In this document: piece after piece, positions 46,506 through 56,237 of the stretch
Position numbering within the stretch: position 1 is the first letter of the stretch
How the letters are laid out: every line of letters starts with the position of its first letter
Notes under the pieces: model-generated
What the model saw: the letters and a program-made list of their open reading frames with translations, nothing else
Database searches by the model: none
Told to the model about the DNA's origin: nothing
Source of the DNA: Eurosta solidaginis
Lineage: Eukaryota > Arthropoda > Insecta > Diptera > Tephritidae
Length of the DNA stretch: 64,000 bases
Assembly: GCF_040869045.1 (NCBI RefSeq)
Contig: NC_090320.1
Coordinates: 120,909,112 to 120,973,111, forward strand
Direction: 5' to 3'
Translations under genes and position numbers: made by a program

Positions 46506-47574
46506 AAACATTTTTTACACAAAAACTCATGTACCCAATACAAGTTCAGGACGTTCATATTTATTGACACGCTGTCCGGTGTGGCCCAAATGTTGGAAAT
46601 ATTCAGTTGGCACTGTTGAGAAAAAATATGGATCAATGAACGCAAGTAAAAGTGAAAGATTTTTTTTACCATCTGTTGTTACTTTACACATTAGACATTG
46701 GAAACGACGACCAGCATCTACAAATTGCATTTTAGCCTTGCAAACGATTACATCTAATTGGACCAAATTCACCAAAATTTACAAATTTACAATTTACGTG
46801 CGTGCCATTGGTGAGATGGTAAGTGTAAAGGAAAAAGCTGTTGTTTTTAATAAATCAGCTGTTGCAGGTATGCATTAAAAAAGGCCTGCAAACGAGAAAG
46901 ATCAATATAATTGCCAAACAAAAAATAAATTTCGAATATCAATACCTAACGTAACGTGGCGAGGAATTACCCTGATCTTGTACCACATATTTTGTGGTCA
47001 CCAATGGTGGCAATAAACCTTGTTGATTAGTAATAAAAGCACCACCAGCGCTGATTTTCAATGATAACGCTTATCGGATTTGGCATCTGATCGGGATCTA
47101 AATGGCGTTGGGCTTGATCATACTGTTGCGCCTGTTGATATATACCAGTACCGGGTGCAGGTGGTTGCTAAAGAAAATAATACAAAAATAATCATCAGCA
47201 GTATTTGAAATATATCAGTTGTATTAGCATACATTATAACCAGGACGTGCGAGTATTGGGGGTTGACCCGGCATGGGTGGCTGACTGGGCATAGGCGCCT
47301 GTCCAGGTTGTGTTGGTGGCATCATTTGACCCACGTAACCACCTGGTGCACCTGTTTGTTGTAGAGGATAACCTGGCTGTTGAAGTTATGGAGGACAACC
47401 AGGTGGACCAGGTTGTGGTGGATAGCCCGACTGTTTTGGCATTGGCAGATAGGTTGTTGCTGCTGCTGTCATGGCATTACACAACCCGGTGGTTGCTGTT
47501 GTGGTATATACCTTGGTATAACTGAATGTGGAGTCATTGCCCCACTTTGTCCACCTCGTCCTGGAGGATCATCC
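46505..47574 (-). pseudogene. Sec24CD: Sec24CD (COPII coat) pseudogene fragment with three introns
   Basis: Minus-strand remains of the COPII cargo adaptor Sec24, C/D type: a Pro/Gln/Gly-rich N-terminal region (47233-47574), then LDPDQMPNPI and VTTKYVVQDQGNSSPRYVR, then a decayed exon and the zinc-finger region [15 protein letters not shown] / [16 protein letters not shown] / RPELVLGT. Three GT-AG introns of 65, 60 and 57 bp (47168-47232, 46886-46945, 46613-46669) separate the pieces. The last is read through in frame by chance and splits a Val codon. Frameshifts and stops interrupt several exons. At the 3' side it runs, within ~30 bp, straight into CCT7. Upstream it is cut at 47575 by inverted-repeat DNA. 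Confidence 0.9.
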
Positions 47575-47619
47575 CAGCAAAAATCTAGTGACCGAAAATG
47601 GCGACAAACAACAACAGCT

Positions 47620-47826
47620 TGGATAAGCTATATATTTTGCGCTGGCAACCCCTTGAATCAATTTGGTATTTTAATCGCCTCTTTCGACAGGCATACCTGC
47701 CGCGGGTATATTCTTAGCCCCTAACCCACTGGGGGTGTACTTCGCGTATCTCGGCCGGCGGTGGAGAGTCAGAACGAAATCCTCCAAATAAACAAGTAGG
47801 CGGAAGAACAGTATTTATTTGGGTAT
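47620..47826. other. Retroelement 3'-end-like fragment
   Basis: Contains cgcctctttcgacaggcatacctgccgcgggtatattcttagccccctaa-type sequence, which I associate with a dispersed insect retroelement 3' region. No coding motif is visible. Confidence 0.3.
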
Positions 47827-48329
47827 AGTCTAGTTGAGGGTCGACTGCTAATACGCGTCCAAAAATATCGAGAGAGGTGTGAAACGACGCGTCTTGATAT
47901 CGGTATTAATAATCCGAAGGCGGAAAATAAAAATGTTAACCCGTTCAAAAGATATTAACGAAAAACCGAAAAATGACCCGCGGGTACCTTCGTAACGGGG
48001 GGTGGAATCCATAGTATTTTTGCGCAAAACACCTTTCTGCGTTGGCGGCTTTCCGGCGCGCTTATAAAAAATTACCCTGAGTGGGTCGCAACACCGGTTT
48101 GGAGATCAAAACTATATCCGCACAAAACACTTATGCTCACAATTCGTGGGCACAACATCATTACAACAACCACATTAAAATCGCCAACTTCAACTGCAAA
48201 TATCTCCAGACAGAGATACAATTTTTCTTTTCCGCCTTCGGATTATGGTTGCCAAGGTCAATACGCTTCTTTTCACACCTCTCTTGATATTTTTTTACGC
48301 GTATTAGCAGTCGACCCCTCAAATAGACT
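47827..48329. mobile_element. Foldback MITE A
   Basis: Arms of ~100 bp pair: AGTCTAGTTGAGGGTCGACT on the left, and reverse-complemented AGTCTATTTGAGGGGTCGAC on the right. Both continue through an ATATC(G/A)AGAGAGGTGTGAAA block and AATCCGAAGGCGG. Shares internal sequence (atccatagtattttt, gcgcaaaacac) with MITE B at 49293-49735. Confidence 0.75.
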
Positions 48330-48693
48330 TTTACCGTTGACGTTGATGGCGCTTTTTACAAGCTCGACCATGCCGGGAACGATTTAATATGACCACATTG
48401 AACCTTCTATGCCATACTGCCCCCGCCCCTAGTTCCTTGAAACTTGGAGTCGCCAGAGCCTCGCCTGCCAAATAAACATTTACATCATAAATAGTTGCTA
48501 TAAAATTGGCAAAGTTTATTTTACCATGGATACTTAACGAAAGTTGTTTTTTTTTAGTAATTTGGAGTAAGTTCTTCTTAACAAGCAGAAACGAAGGAGC
48601 TACTTGTATTTTAAATTAATATGTCACTTTAGCCATTTAAAACAGTATCCAACGTTATTGACTTGTAGGTTTCTGCAAATCTTTTTAGAAAAT
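48330..48693. other. Spacer, nothing recognised
   Basis: AT-rich, apart from a GC-richer patch at about 48415-48465. No supported gene. Confidence 0.5.
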
Positions 48694-49287
48694 CTAAAAT
48701 ATTGCAATACGTTGAAAGTCTGCATAGAAAAATTTATGAATTTCAAGCAATTGCTGAGGACTTTCATCCACACTATATTCCGCTAACCATTTATGTATAT
48801 TGCCCACTTCAGCTAATGTTTGTATGGTATTAGAAAATTCATTAGCAAATTTTAAAATTAACAAATTTTTACGTAATCCTTTGTCTACAATATTATGCGC
48901 GCTTTTCAAATACGTAACAACTAAGGATGTAAAATTCTGTCTATTTCGTACAGCTTGATGTACAATAAATTCTTTACTGGCACTCCATTTGTACATATCT
49001 TCCATTGTTCCTGTGCCTGCACCAGCACTTCTACTAACAAATTGGATTCAGTAAGTGCTAGTAAAGCTAAACATGTATCATCCGATTGCATTATATCTGT
49101 CGTTAGCTCTTTTATTAATTTTACACGCAAGGATGACGCTTCAAGTATATTCAATGGAAAGTTCACAATAAAATTAATGAACTTTGTTCTAGATTCGCTG
49201 TTAGCTGTTGGTGATAATAGCAAATGTAGTACTTTAGCGATTACGCGAGCGGTAGAAATCTTAGACTTTTCTCGACTTAAAGTCAAT
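48694..49287 (-). pseudogene. Unidentified host-like gene fragment (helical protein), frameshifted
   Basis: Minus strand. An acceptor (ATTACCCAG) at 49287 opens an exon reading ILTLSREKSKISTARVIAKV and onward through SLRVKLIKELTTDIMQSDDT to EVLVQAQEQW near 49006. After a frameshift it continues as MYKWSASKEFIVHQAVRNRQ to FFYADFQRIAIF and stops at 48694. The helix-rich, amphipathic composition suggests an alpha-solenoid (HEAT-like) host protein; I do not recognise which. A likely preceding exon with SRQQEYGSIPSLTNLIT ends at a GTGAGT donor near 49828; MITE B sits in the intron between them. Confidence 0.55.
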
Positions 49288-49292
49288 ATCTG

Positions 49293-49735
49293 GGTAATTG
49301 TGTACTTTAGCTCACAACTGCCAAAACCCGAACAAAAATATCGGGAGAGGTGTCAAAAGACGTGTTTTGATCCCTGGACCACGAATCCGAGAGCGGAAAT
49401 TCAAAATTTTATTTCTGTCAAAAGTTATTTCCAGAAAACCGAAAAGTGACCCGGAGTGCTCCGAAACTGAGGGTGGGATCCATAGTATTTTTGGTTTGGA
49501 GACCAAAATTATATCCGCGCAAAACACAGTTTTTCTTGTGGGTACTACAAAATCATCAAAACAACAACAAACACATGAAAATTTTCAATTTCGTTTGCAA
49601 ATATCTCCGAAACGAAATAAAATTTTGAATTTCCGCCATGGGATTCGGGATCCCGGGTGCAAAGCTCGTCTTCTGACTCCTCTCCTGATATTTTGGGCGA
49701 GTTTTAGCAGTTGTGAGCTAAGGTAAACAATTACC
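49293..49735. mobile_element. Foldback MITE B
   Basis: Ends GGTAATTGTGTACTTTAGCTCACAACTGC and, reverse-complemented, GGTAATTGTTTACCTTAGCTCACAACTGC. The arms then continue through a TATC(G/A)GGAGAGG(T/A)GTCA block. Same overall plan and shared internal blocks as MITE A. It lies in an intron-like position immediately upstream of the 49287 acceptor and may supply part of its polypyrimidine/acceptor context. Confidence 0.75.
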
Positions 49736-49825
49736 ATATATACATATGTACAAACATGCGTGCGTACGTACTAATAACAATAATCCCTTCATATATTATG
49801 TATATTTCATACTATTGTACTCACT

Positions 49826-49990
49826 TGTAATTAAATTAGTCAACGATGGTATACTTCCATATTCCTGTTGCCTGCTTCACCAGAGCAAATCGAAGTCGAC
49901 GTCGCTGCCAATGCCAATTGTGAATTTCTTCCTTAATTTTACTTTAAATGTAGACAATTTTCAGTCGGCACTAATACACTGATATTTTCT
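49826..49990 (-). pseudogene. Probable upstream exon of the unidentified gene fragment
   Basis: A minus-strand frame reads SDVDFDLLW, a stop, then SRQQEYGSIPSLTNLIT, running into a GTGAGT splice donor. The stop and the absence of a convincing start argue it is decayed. Linkage to 48694-49287 is inferred from strand, spacing and the matched donor and acceptor. Confidence 0.35.
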
Positions 49991-50395
49991 ATTATTTTTT
50001 GCACAAAAATATCACGATTATAATTTTTCCAATATTTCCGCTGATTATTTGCTGGTGGACGCCATAAATGGCGTTTGTTGCGTCGCTATTTGCAGCTCAC
50101 TAAATTGTTTAATAGCATTTAATGGTTATAATTTTTTCTTTTTCTCTTATCCATTCAATTTTCGATGTGCAACAACACACTAGTCACGCAATTGAATTTG
50201 TATTATTTTTCTATCGTTTTATTTTTTATTTAATTAAAAAACTACTATAATTTTCCACCGCTAGTACGGAAAGCTGAAAACAAATGGCGGATTCGCAGAA
50301 AAGTTTTTTTTACGTATTTGAGGGTACATACCATGTAAGAAAAGGCAAGCATATATGAATCGAACATTTCAATTAGGCATCTCATTCTTTCATAC

Positions 50396-51032
50396 TGTAA
50401 CGAATTTGCTGCAAATCCTCTTATTTGCAATCCTCTGATAAGTTCGAATCACGAAACTGTTGAATAAATAACTCCAATTTGTAATAATGCAAAATGGCCT
50501 TTATTAAAGTACTTCACAATAACACTCAAACTGTGCAACGAATAGCTTGCTTACTAACCAAATTGATTGATAGCTCAAATGAAACTCTGCTATTCAAAAT
50601 AATACTGCTCTTGCTCGCTAGATAGCGTCTTAGTCGAAACTGCTTGACAACTCAAATCAAACTGAATTCCAGCGCCTCTACACTTGTTGCCTTATATACT
50701 GTCCGACTTTAACGTTGCATCTTCTAGGCGCTTCCAGAATCTACTAGTACATCAGCTCCTAAACTTCTCAGTGTAACTACAATTGTATAATTTGTATAGC
50801 TTCTCTCACACCCCATGCGCTTGTATGTGTGAGCGACACTTCCACAATTATAATTGCCTACATTTAGGAGCATCTCAATAAGATGTCTGCGTGTGTTTGG
50901 GCATCTCATCTCCGCTGCGTGTACGTACATATGTGTAGACATAATGATTGAATTATTGATGTGAATTCACGTCACTGCTTAGCATCGGCTTAGAGATAGC
51001 AGCACCCCCTAGTTTTGCTAATATTCGTAACA
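50396..51032 (-). mobile_element. Solo LTR of a gypsy-type element
   Basis: 637 bp bounded by TGTAACGAAT and ATTCGTAACA, flanked by ATAC on both sides (50392-50395, 51033-51036). In minus orientation it reads TGTTACGAATATTAG, has a TATATAAGGC TATA-type promoter near 50697 and AATAAA near 50506, and ends TTCGTTACA. No internal region is attached, so it arose by LTR-LTR recombination. Confidence 0.85.
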
Positions 51033-51104
51033 ATACTAACAATTGTGGAACAATGTGGGATATTTTGTTGTTGGTCGCCATTTTCGGTCACTAGATTTTT
51101 GCTG

Positions 51105-51559
51105 TAGAGGCATATGTTCAATTTGAAAACGACATATAACCATTTAACTACTTACCAACAGATGTCGCTTAGGGAAGTAAGTTGACATTTCATTAAAGTA
51201 ACTGATAATTGTCATTCGTGAAATTTACAAGTTTTGGGAATGTAATAAAATTGTGCGACTTTCATAGTGTATAACTAAAAAAATGTTTAAAATTAATAAT
51301 TCGGCGCATGAAGATACTCGATCTAAATAACTTAGTTCTCGATTTCACTAATTATCATAACAATCCCTTATACTATAGGCTGGAATTACCCATTTCAAAT
51401 TTTTGATTCCAGTTCATTTTGCGGTTAGTGTTTAATATGATTTTAAAATCTATTTTTAAGGAAATCAAATATTGGTAAGTAAAAATATATAATATATGTA
51501 CATAAACAAATTAGAGTTTGGATAATGATGACATGTGGAACAAAGTATGTTATGCGGCA
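51105..51559. other. Spacer, nothing recognised
   Basis: AT-rich. A tttaactacttaccaacagatg stretch at 51140-51161 could be a minus-strand donor-like site, but no exon is convincing. Confidence 0.4.
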
Positions 51560-52040
51560 TACTCGAAGATTGCCAAACAAAGCTCGGTCGCCCAGGTACT
51601 TGATATTAAAATCACCTACAAAAATATTACTATCAGACAGTTCTCAAGTACTATCTAGGACGTTGCGCAAATAGTTAATGAAACCGGCATCACTTGTGCT
51701 GGAGAGTGATAAATCACTCCAGTTTGCCATTTTGGGTTAAAGTGTTTTAATTTAATAAAAATACACCACAGCTTTTTATTTATTACTTTGTTGAATTTAA
51801 TAAAATATTCAACTGAATTATGTACGTAAATCAGTACACCGCCAGTATGCCTACTATGTGAATCGCATCGCAAAAGTTTTTAAGTATGTATATTTAACTC
51901 TGGATTTGAAATTTCATTAGTGGTATGTACATGTCTCAGCACATAATATTATAGCTGGGTTTTTTATTTCTATAAGTCTTTCGAGTTCCTCTTTATTGCC
52001 TAAAATACCATCAATATTAAAACAAAGACAAACAGGATAC
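51560..52040 (-). pseudogene. Non-LTR ORF2 fragment: endonuclease N-terminal half
   Basis: Minus strand, downstream of ORF1 below. Pieces in different frames read NIDGILGNKEELERLIEIKN, IILCAETCT (ET catalytic Glu region), RCDSHSRHTGGVLIYVHNSV, then GVIYHSPA, and finally sequence corresponding to the GDF(N) region near 51600. Frameshifts occur near 51910 and 51650. The RT is absent: the element is cut at its 3' side, the reverse of ordinary 5' truncation. Confidence 0.7.
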
Positions 52041-52054
52041 TGATATCTTGATTG

Positions 52055-53194
52055 CTACTTTATAGTTCTAGATTTACTTTCAATATATCTTTTATACGCG
52101 GGGCATTCCTTACTAAAAGTAGTATGGTGTATATCCGCTTCTAGTAGTTTTTTATGTACAAGCTCACAACAATTTAAACACTTAAAAATACTTGATAAGC
52201 AATCTTTTAAGTCGTGATTTCCTGCACATTTACTACATGCTTTTTTGATAACGCATTCAACAGCCTTATGATTAAATCCTAAACATTTAAGGCATCTAAA
52301 TACACTTACGTACTCAATGATAATGCATGAGTCCCTCTCTATATTAATTCCCTTTTGGTGCAAAATATTTTCAAAAGTCTCTACATCTGTTTCAACAAGT
52401 ACATTAAAACATTCTTCTCTACGACTAAAGTTCTCAAAAATCTTTACAACTTTATACTCTTTACCCTCACATATACCATTCTGTTTAGTAATGCATTCTA
52501 CTAAGTGCCCACTTCTTAGTCTCTCTGTTAAACCAATAACTTTAAATATTTTATTCATTTCTCCCTTGTCTTTAGTTTTCTCCGCCTCGAACTCTTTTCC
52601 AATTTGTTCCGTTATCTTCTTCTGCAGTAGTTCGCATGACTCTTTATTCTTGCATTGAACTACAACCTCTCCAGTGTTTATTTCTTTAACTCCTCTCACA
52701 TGACATTCGGTTGGCTCTATCATTGTTTTTAATGCTTCTTTCGTATGTTTATTTTTCTTTGCTTTATCTTTTGGTTTTATAACAATTCTATTTTCCTTTT
52801 GTGCTACCGCTTCAGCATACGTAACTTTATTGTTATTGTTTTTGCTATTGGCATTTTGTATAGTGGTGTTTATTTTCTCGTTATTAGTTTTTAATATTTT
52901 CGATAGCACTGATAATATATCTTTTTTCATTTGGCTAATTTTAATTTCCACATTATGCTCAAGCAATGAATTAAAGTCTTTAATCAGACTAGTTTTCAGC
53001 TGTTGGAGCTTATTAAACAAGGCTTCTTCAATTATGTCTTTCATTTCTCTCTTTCCAATTTTGTTTTTATCGCAATTTTTTATCAAATGTTTGATTTGAA
53101 TGAATTTCGTGTTTGTATCACATAATTTGCACTGATTACAAAACCACTTCATATTTGCATTTTCACTCAACAATTTGATTTCCTGTCTTTTCAT
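52055..53194 (-). CDS. Non-LTR retrotransposon ORF1 (gag-like, zinc-knuckle protein)
   Basis: A 379-codon open frame, the longest uninterrupted one in the window. The N-terminus keeps the second half of a PHD-like finger (KWFCNQCKLC). Upstream of this Met the same frame continues with CRLPCSGGCDSFFCIKCTN but contains a stop (TGT TAA) in the finger. The middle is Lys/Glu/Asn-rich and probably coiled coil (residues 40-130), then KVTYAEAVAQ. The C-terminus has CCHC-type knuckles CLKCLGFNHKAVEC and CSKCAGNHDLKDC and a further Cys pair. Such proteins bind element RNA. The I/Jockey-like group is likely. It ends with TAG just before the endonuclease fragment. Confidence 0.75.
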   Translation of the reverse strand: MKRQEIKLLSENANMKWFCNQCKLCDTNTKFIQIKHLIKNCDKNKIGKREMKDIIEEALFNKLQQLKTSLIKDFNSLLEHNVEIKISQMKKDILSVLSKILKTNNEKINTTIQNANSKNNNNKVTYAEAVAQKENRIVIKPKDKAKKNKHTKEALKTMIEPTECHVRGVKEINTGEVVVQCKNKESCELLQKKITEQIGKEFEAEKTKDKGEMNKIFKVIGLTERLRSGHLVECITKQNGICEGKEYKVVKIFENFSRREECFNVLVETDVETFENILHQKGINIERDSCIIIEYVSVFRCLKCLGFNHKAVECVIKKACSKCAGNHDLKDCLSSIFKCLNCCELVHKKLLEADIHHTTFSKECPAYKRYIESKSRTIK

Positions 53195-53369
53195 ATTAGT
53201 ACATTTAATGCAGAAAAAGCTGTCACAACCTCCTGAACATGGAAGCCTGCAACAATTTTAACAAGTGAAACCAATGCTGCTTCCTCCTCTATAATCTGCA
53301 TTTTTTTTATAAAAGCGAATTAACCTATTATAAGACGGAAATATTTATACTTAAGCTTTATGCAGATGT

Positions 53370-53755
53370 AAGGCGCGATAACTTCCGAAGAGATTTTAGG
53401 CCGAGCTTCTCTTCCAATTTGCGTCGTGCTCCTTTTTAATTTTTCGTACAAATTGGCAGGACAGGACCTACTGGTTTTTGCCGACTCCGAACGGCATCTG
53501 CGAGGCAGATGAGTTTTCACTGAGAGCTTTTCATGACAGAAATACACTCGGAGTGCTTGCCAAACACTGCAGAGGGGCGACCCTGCTTAGAACCCGGAGT
53601 GCTTGTTAAGCCAATGCTGAGAGGCGTTGTAGCTTATAAAAGCTCTTTTTCTTAATCAAACAGCATTTTTCTAAGTTTTTCCGTAGATTTGAACCCAGGA
53701 ACTTCGATGTGATAGGCGGAGCAGGCTACAACCCACCACGGTGGCCGCCAGATCT
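53370..53755 (-). mobile_element. tRNA-derived SINE, minus orientation
   Basis: The minus strand begins GGCGGCCACCGTGGTGGGTT and has a box B-like GGGTTCAAATC about 60 bases in. A body follows containing TTCTGTCATGAAAAGCTCTC and CATCTGCCTCGCAGATGCCG. I recognise this as a widespread SINE-like family of tephritid-type flies. A diverged copy in the opposite orientation lies at about 54090-54330. Confidence 0.65.
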
Positions 53756-54089
53756 CAACGTACCCCGCGATTTGGACATATCAATATTACGTAACTCTCG
53801 TTTAGAGCTCGCGATAAATCCTGGTTTCAAGATCCACATTATAAGAGAAATCGTAATAAGCAAACATAGAACAAATTTTTGTTTAAGATTATTTAATTTA
53901 AATAGTTTAAACTTTGGTTCATTTTACTGAAGCAGCTTCAGTTTTATATGGAAAGCCAGCGCAGTACCTGCTCTTAATAAAAAATCTGTTGAGTTCTCTT
54001 TTTTATAGGTTCTTAACTCCGTCAATTTTTTTAATTAAAAAAGGACTGTAGGTTGGATAGTAGCCTTTTCATTCGGCCCCAGTGTAAAG
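53756..54089. other. Spacer between SINE copies
   Basis: A plus-strand stretch beginning DLNVPRDLDISILRNSRLEL is open for ~70 codons but has no family resemblance that I can name. Otherwise AT-rich. Confidence 0.3.
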
Positions 54090-54330
54090 AGGTATCGTGC
54101 TGGCCTGGCTGAAGTGACGGGACTACTAACATCAAAATACTTTAGACAATTTTTATTAACCGTGTCGCCCTTCGTCAGTGGTTTTGAAAGACTTACGAGT
54201 ATATTTATACCATGAAAAGCGTCTTAGCAGACTGATCTGCCTAAGCAGATGTCGATCGAAATCGGAAGGAAACAAGCAGTTCCGCCAATTGAAAGACCTT
54301 TATCTCCTCCGAGGTATATTTTATTTATTT
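54090..54330 (+). mobile_element. Diverged SINE copy, plus orientation
   Basis: Contains the body motifs of the SINE above in the plus direction (accatgaaaagcgtcttagc, then ctgatctgcctaagcagatg, then gaaatcgg, then gccaattgaaag), with substitutions and a different head. Confidence 0.5.
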
Positions 54331-54976
54331 ATACTCGAGATATTCAAGACTTTCAAATGAATGTGATATTTGTATTGCGTTACCTTGCGTTCAGATCTGC
54401 AAATTTTTTATGAAGCAGTGAAATATGGTGAACAAAATTATTAGAATAAAGTAATCTTTTAATGATATAAATTTTATTTTGTCAAAAATGCGAATGTCCT
54501 GGGCTCAACTCAACTATTGATATTTGAGTACATGTACTCGATATATTATAAAGTACAGAAAAATGGGCGCCGAAACGCCCCCTATTTAGAAAAATTTCAA
54601 TTATTTAAAGCAGGTATCCAAAATTTAATATAGGTATAGATAACTAGATACAATTAAGACCACTTACCTCCAAATGGAATTGGAATATTCGATTCTCAAA
54701 ACCAAAAGATATATATGCATATATGTATGTATAATATACATAATATACATTGTATATGAATTTCATTAGAAAAAGAAAGCAGAAAGCTTAGGAGTTTTGT
54801 TGAAAAGTGGATACTGCTTGACTAACGAAATTTTTCTTGATCGTTTTTCTAGTACTCTTCGCTTTTGTTTTTGGTTGAGATACTAAGCTTAAGCAAACAT
54901 ATTAAGATAACACTATTGAAGAACATAGTTTATATAGTTAACTAATATATACATATACATTTTTTTTTATTTACAG
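54331..54976. other. Intron-like AT-rich sequence upstream of the Hr38-like exon
   Basis: No gene seen. It ends with a long T run and TTTACAG acceptor at 54961-54976, consistent with being intron sequence. Confidence 0.5.
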
Positions 54977-55233
54977 AACGCCATGGACTGCAAGATGCCA
55001 GAAAAGTTGAAAATATCCAATTGACAATCATAGAAAATCTCCGGGATTATATAATTTTGAATCGCAAATATCAAAAGAGGCCTTATTATTTAAGCCGTTT
55101 ACTCGGAATATTACCTGAATTGAGGTCACTTAGCATACAAGGATTACAAAGAATTTTCTATCTTAAGATTGAAGATTTGGTTCCGATGCCTATAGCGCTT
55201 GATAAAATGTTTGTCACTAGTTTACCTTTTTAA
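54977..55233 (+). CDS. Hr38: Last exon of an NR4A (Hr38-like) nuclear receptor, probable gene fragment
   Basis: After a strong acceptor (T run then TTTACAG|AA) the exon continues a Glu codon split in phase 1 and reads RHGLQDARKVENIQLTIIEN. It goes on through YYLSRLLGILPELRSLSIQG and QRIFYLKIEDLVPMPIALDK to MFVTSLPF, then stop. This is the C-terminal part of the ligand-binding domain of NR4A receptors: helices 9-12, with the hallmark LPELRSL, GLQRIFYLKLEDLVP and terminal LPF. The frame is intact, but several normally constant positions look changed. No other exon is seen within ~600 bp, so this is either a dispersed exon copy or the end of a gene with distant exons. NR4A proteins are transcription factors. 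Confidence 0.8.
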
Positions 55234-55598
55234 TTGATAATCATTTTATATACATATTTATACAGTTGTACCTGAACAAACTGTGTCAGAGTTATAATAA
55301 ATCAATTGAATATGCGAATAGTTGACTGGGAAGTATAAATTATAATATAAGTATGTACATAACTATTTATTAGAAGGGAATAAATAATATACCGTGCAAT
55401 TTTTTATATAATCGATAAGGAAACCATTTATTTTAATGGTGGGATTATTTTGGAATAAACGTTAACAACAATTTTCACAAATAACGAAATACCCCGTAAA
55501 GGCGTTACCTGCTTTATAGAATAGAACAAAATATATTTACAATCCTTGCGCGGCGTACAAAAAGCGTAACACTTTTGCCAGAAAAGAGGACGCTATTA
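55234..55598. other. Downstream flank of the Hr38-like exon
   Basis: Could be 3' UTR; AATAAA occurs near 55378-55383. Nothing else is recognised before the MITE. Confidence 0.4.
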
Positions 55599-56014
55599 GA
55601 GTACGTTTACACAGCCACCGATTTTGATCGCCCTTGCCGGTCGTAATCGTCCGATAAAAATAAACACATGTATGAGCGTGTGTACATTTCAACCAATCAC
55701 GGAATTGTTGTCGGCCGTTGTTTTTTCTCTGCCGATAAATACGCGGGTGTTCAATTTTATCGTCCGATAAATAGCGTCATTTACTGTGAAAAATTAATTA
55801 TTTGTGCGGTGGACTGAAAAATTTATTAATTGTGTACAAAAAAGGCGCCCTTTATGGAATAAGCACATAAAATCATAGACGCAAGCGTATTTTTGCGAAA
55901 AAGTTAAATATAAGAAAAAAAGCTGCCGGCCTATAATCGGTTGCAATTTCAACACCAGCCCGGACGATTTCATCAGCTGATTGCATTTTTATTGGTGGCT
56001 GTGTAAGAGTACCC
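55599..56014. mobile_element. MITE with TTA target duplication
   Basis: TTA lies at 55596-55598 and 56015-56017. The inverted ends are GAGTACGTTTACACAGCCACC and, reverse-complemented, GGGTACTCTTACACAGCCACC. Internal motifs CGTCCGATAAA and GCCG(A/T)T(A/T)A recur. TTA/TAA duplications point to the PIF/Harbinger superfamily. Confidence 0.8.
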
Positions 56015-56237
56015 TTAATCTAGAAATATCGATCGGGGTCGAAACCCACTGTACTGATCATAGAACTTTGTTTATTAGTAAACAAGTGTGTAAATGTAAA
56101 TACATATGTATGTATGTATGTAAGTTTTATAGAAAAATTTGATTTTATATATTTTGGTTTGTATAAACATCTAATTGGTCATCATTAAAAAAATATTTTT
56201 ACATGTCATTGTCAAAATTTTTGCAAATTCTAATGAT

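Larger units (their letters stand above)
47575..51104. mobile_element. 3.5-kb segment bounded by ~40-bp inverted repeats
   Basis: The left end reads CAGCAAAAATCTAGTGACCG and continues AAAATGGCGACAAACAACAA. The right end (51065-51104), reverse-complemented, reads the same for about 40 bp. Such ends suggest a DNA transposon inserted in the Sec24CD relic. No transposase is recognised inside: instead there are a gene fragment with an intron, two foldback MITEs and a solo LTR. I could not find a target duplication, so two independent inverted copies of a short element are an alternative. Confidence 0.6.

Noticed and set aside
48955..49449. 164-codon plus-strand open frame
   Set aside because: It is antisense to the better supported minus-strand exon at 48694-49287 and runs on into MITE B.
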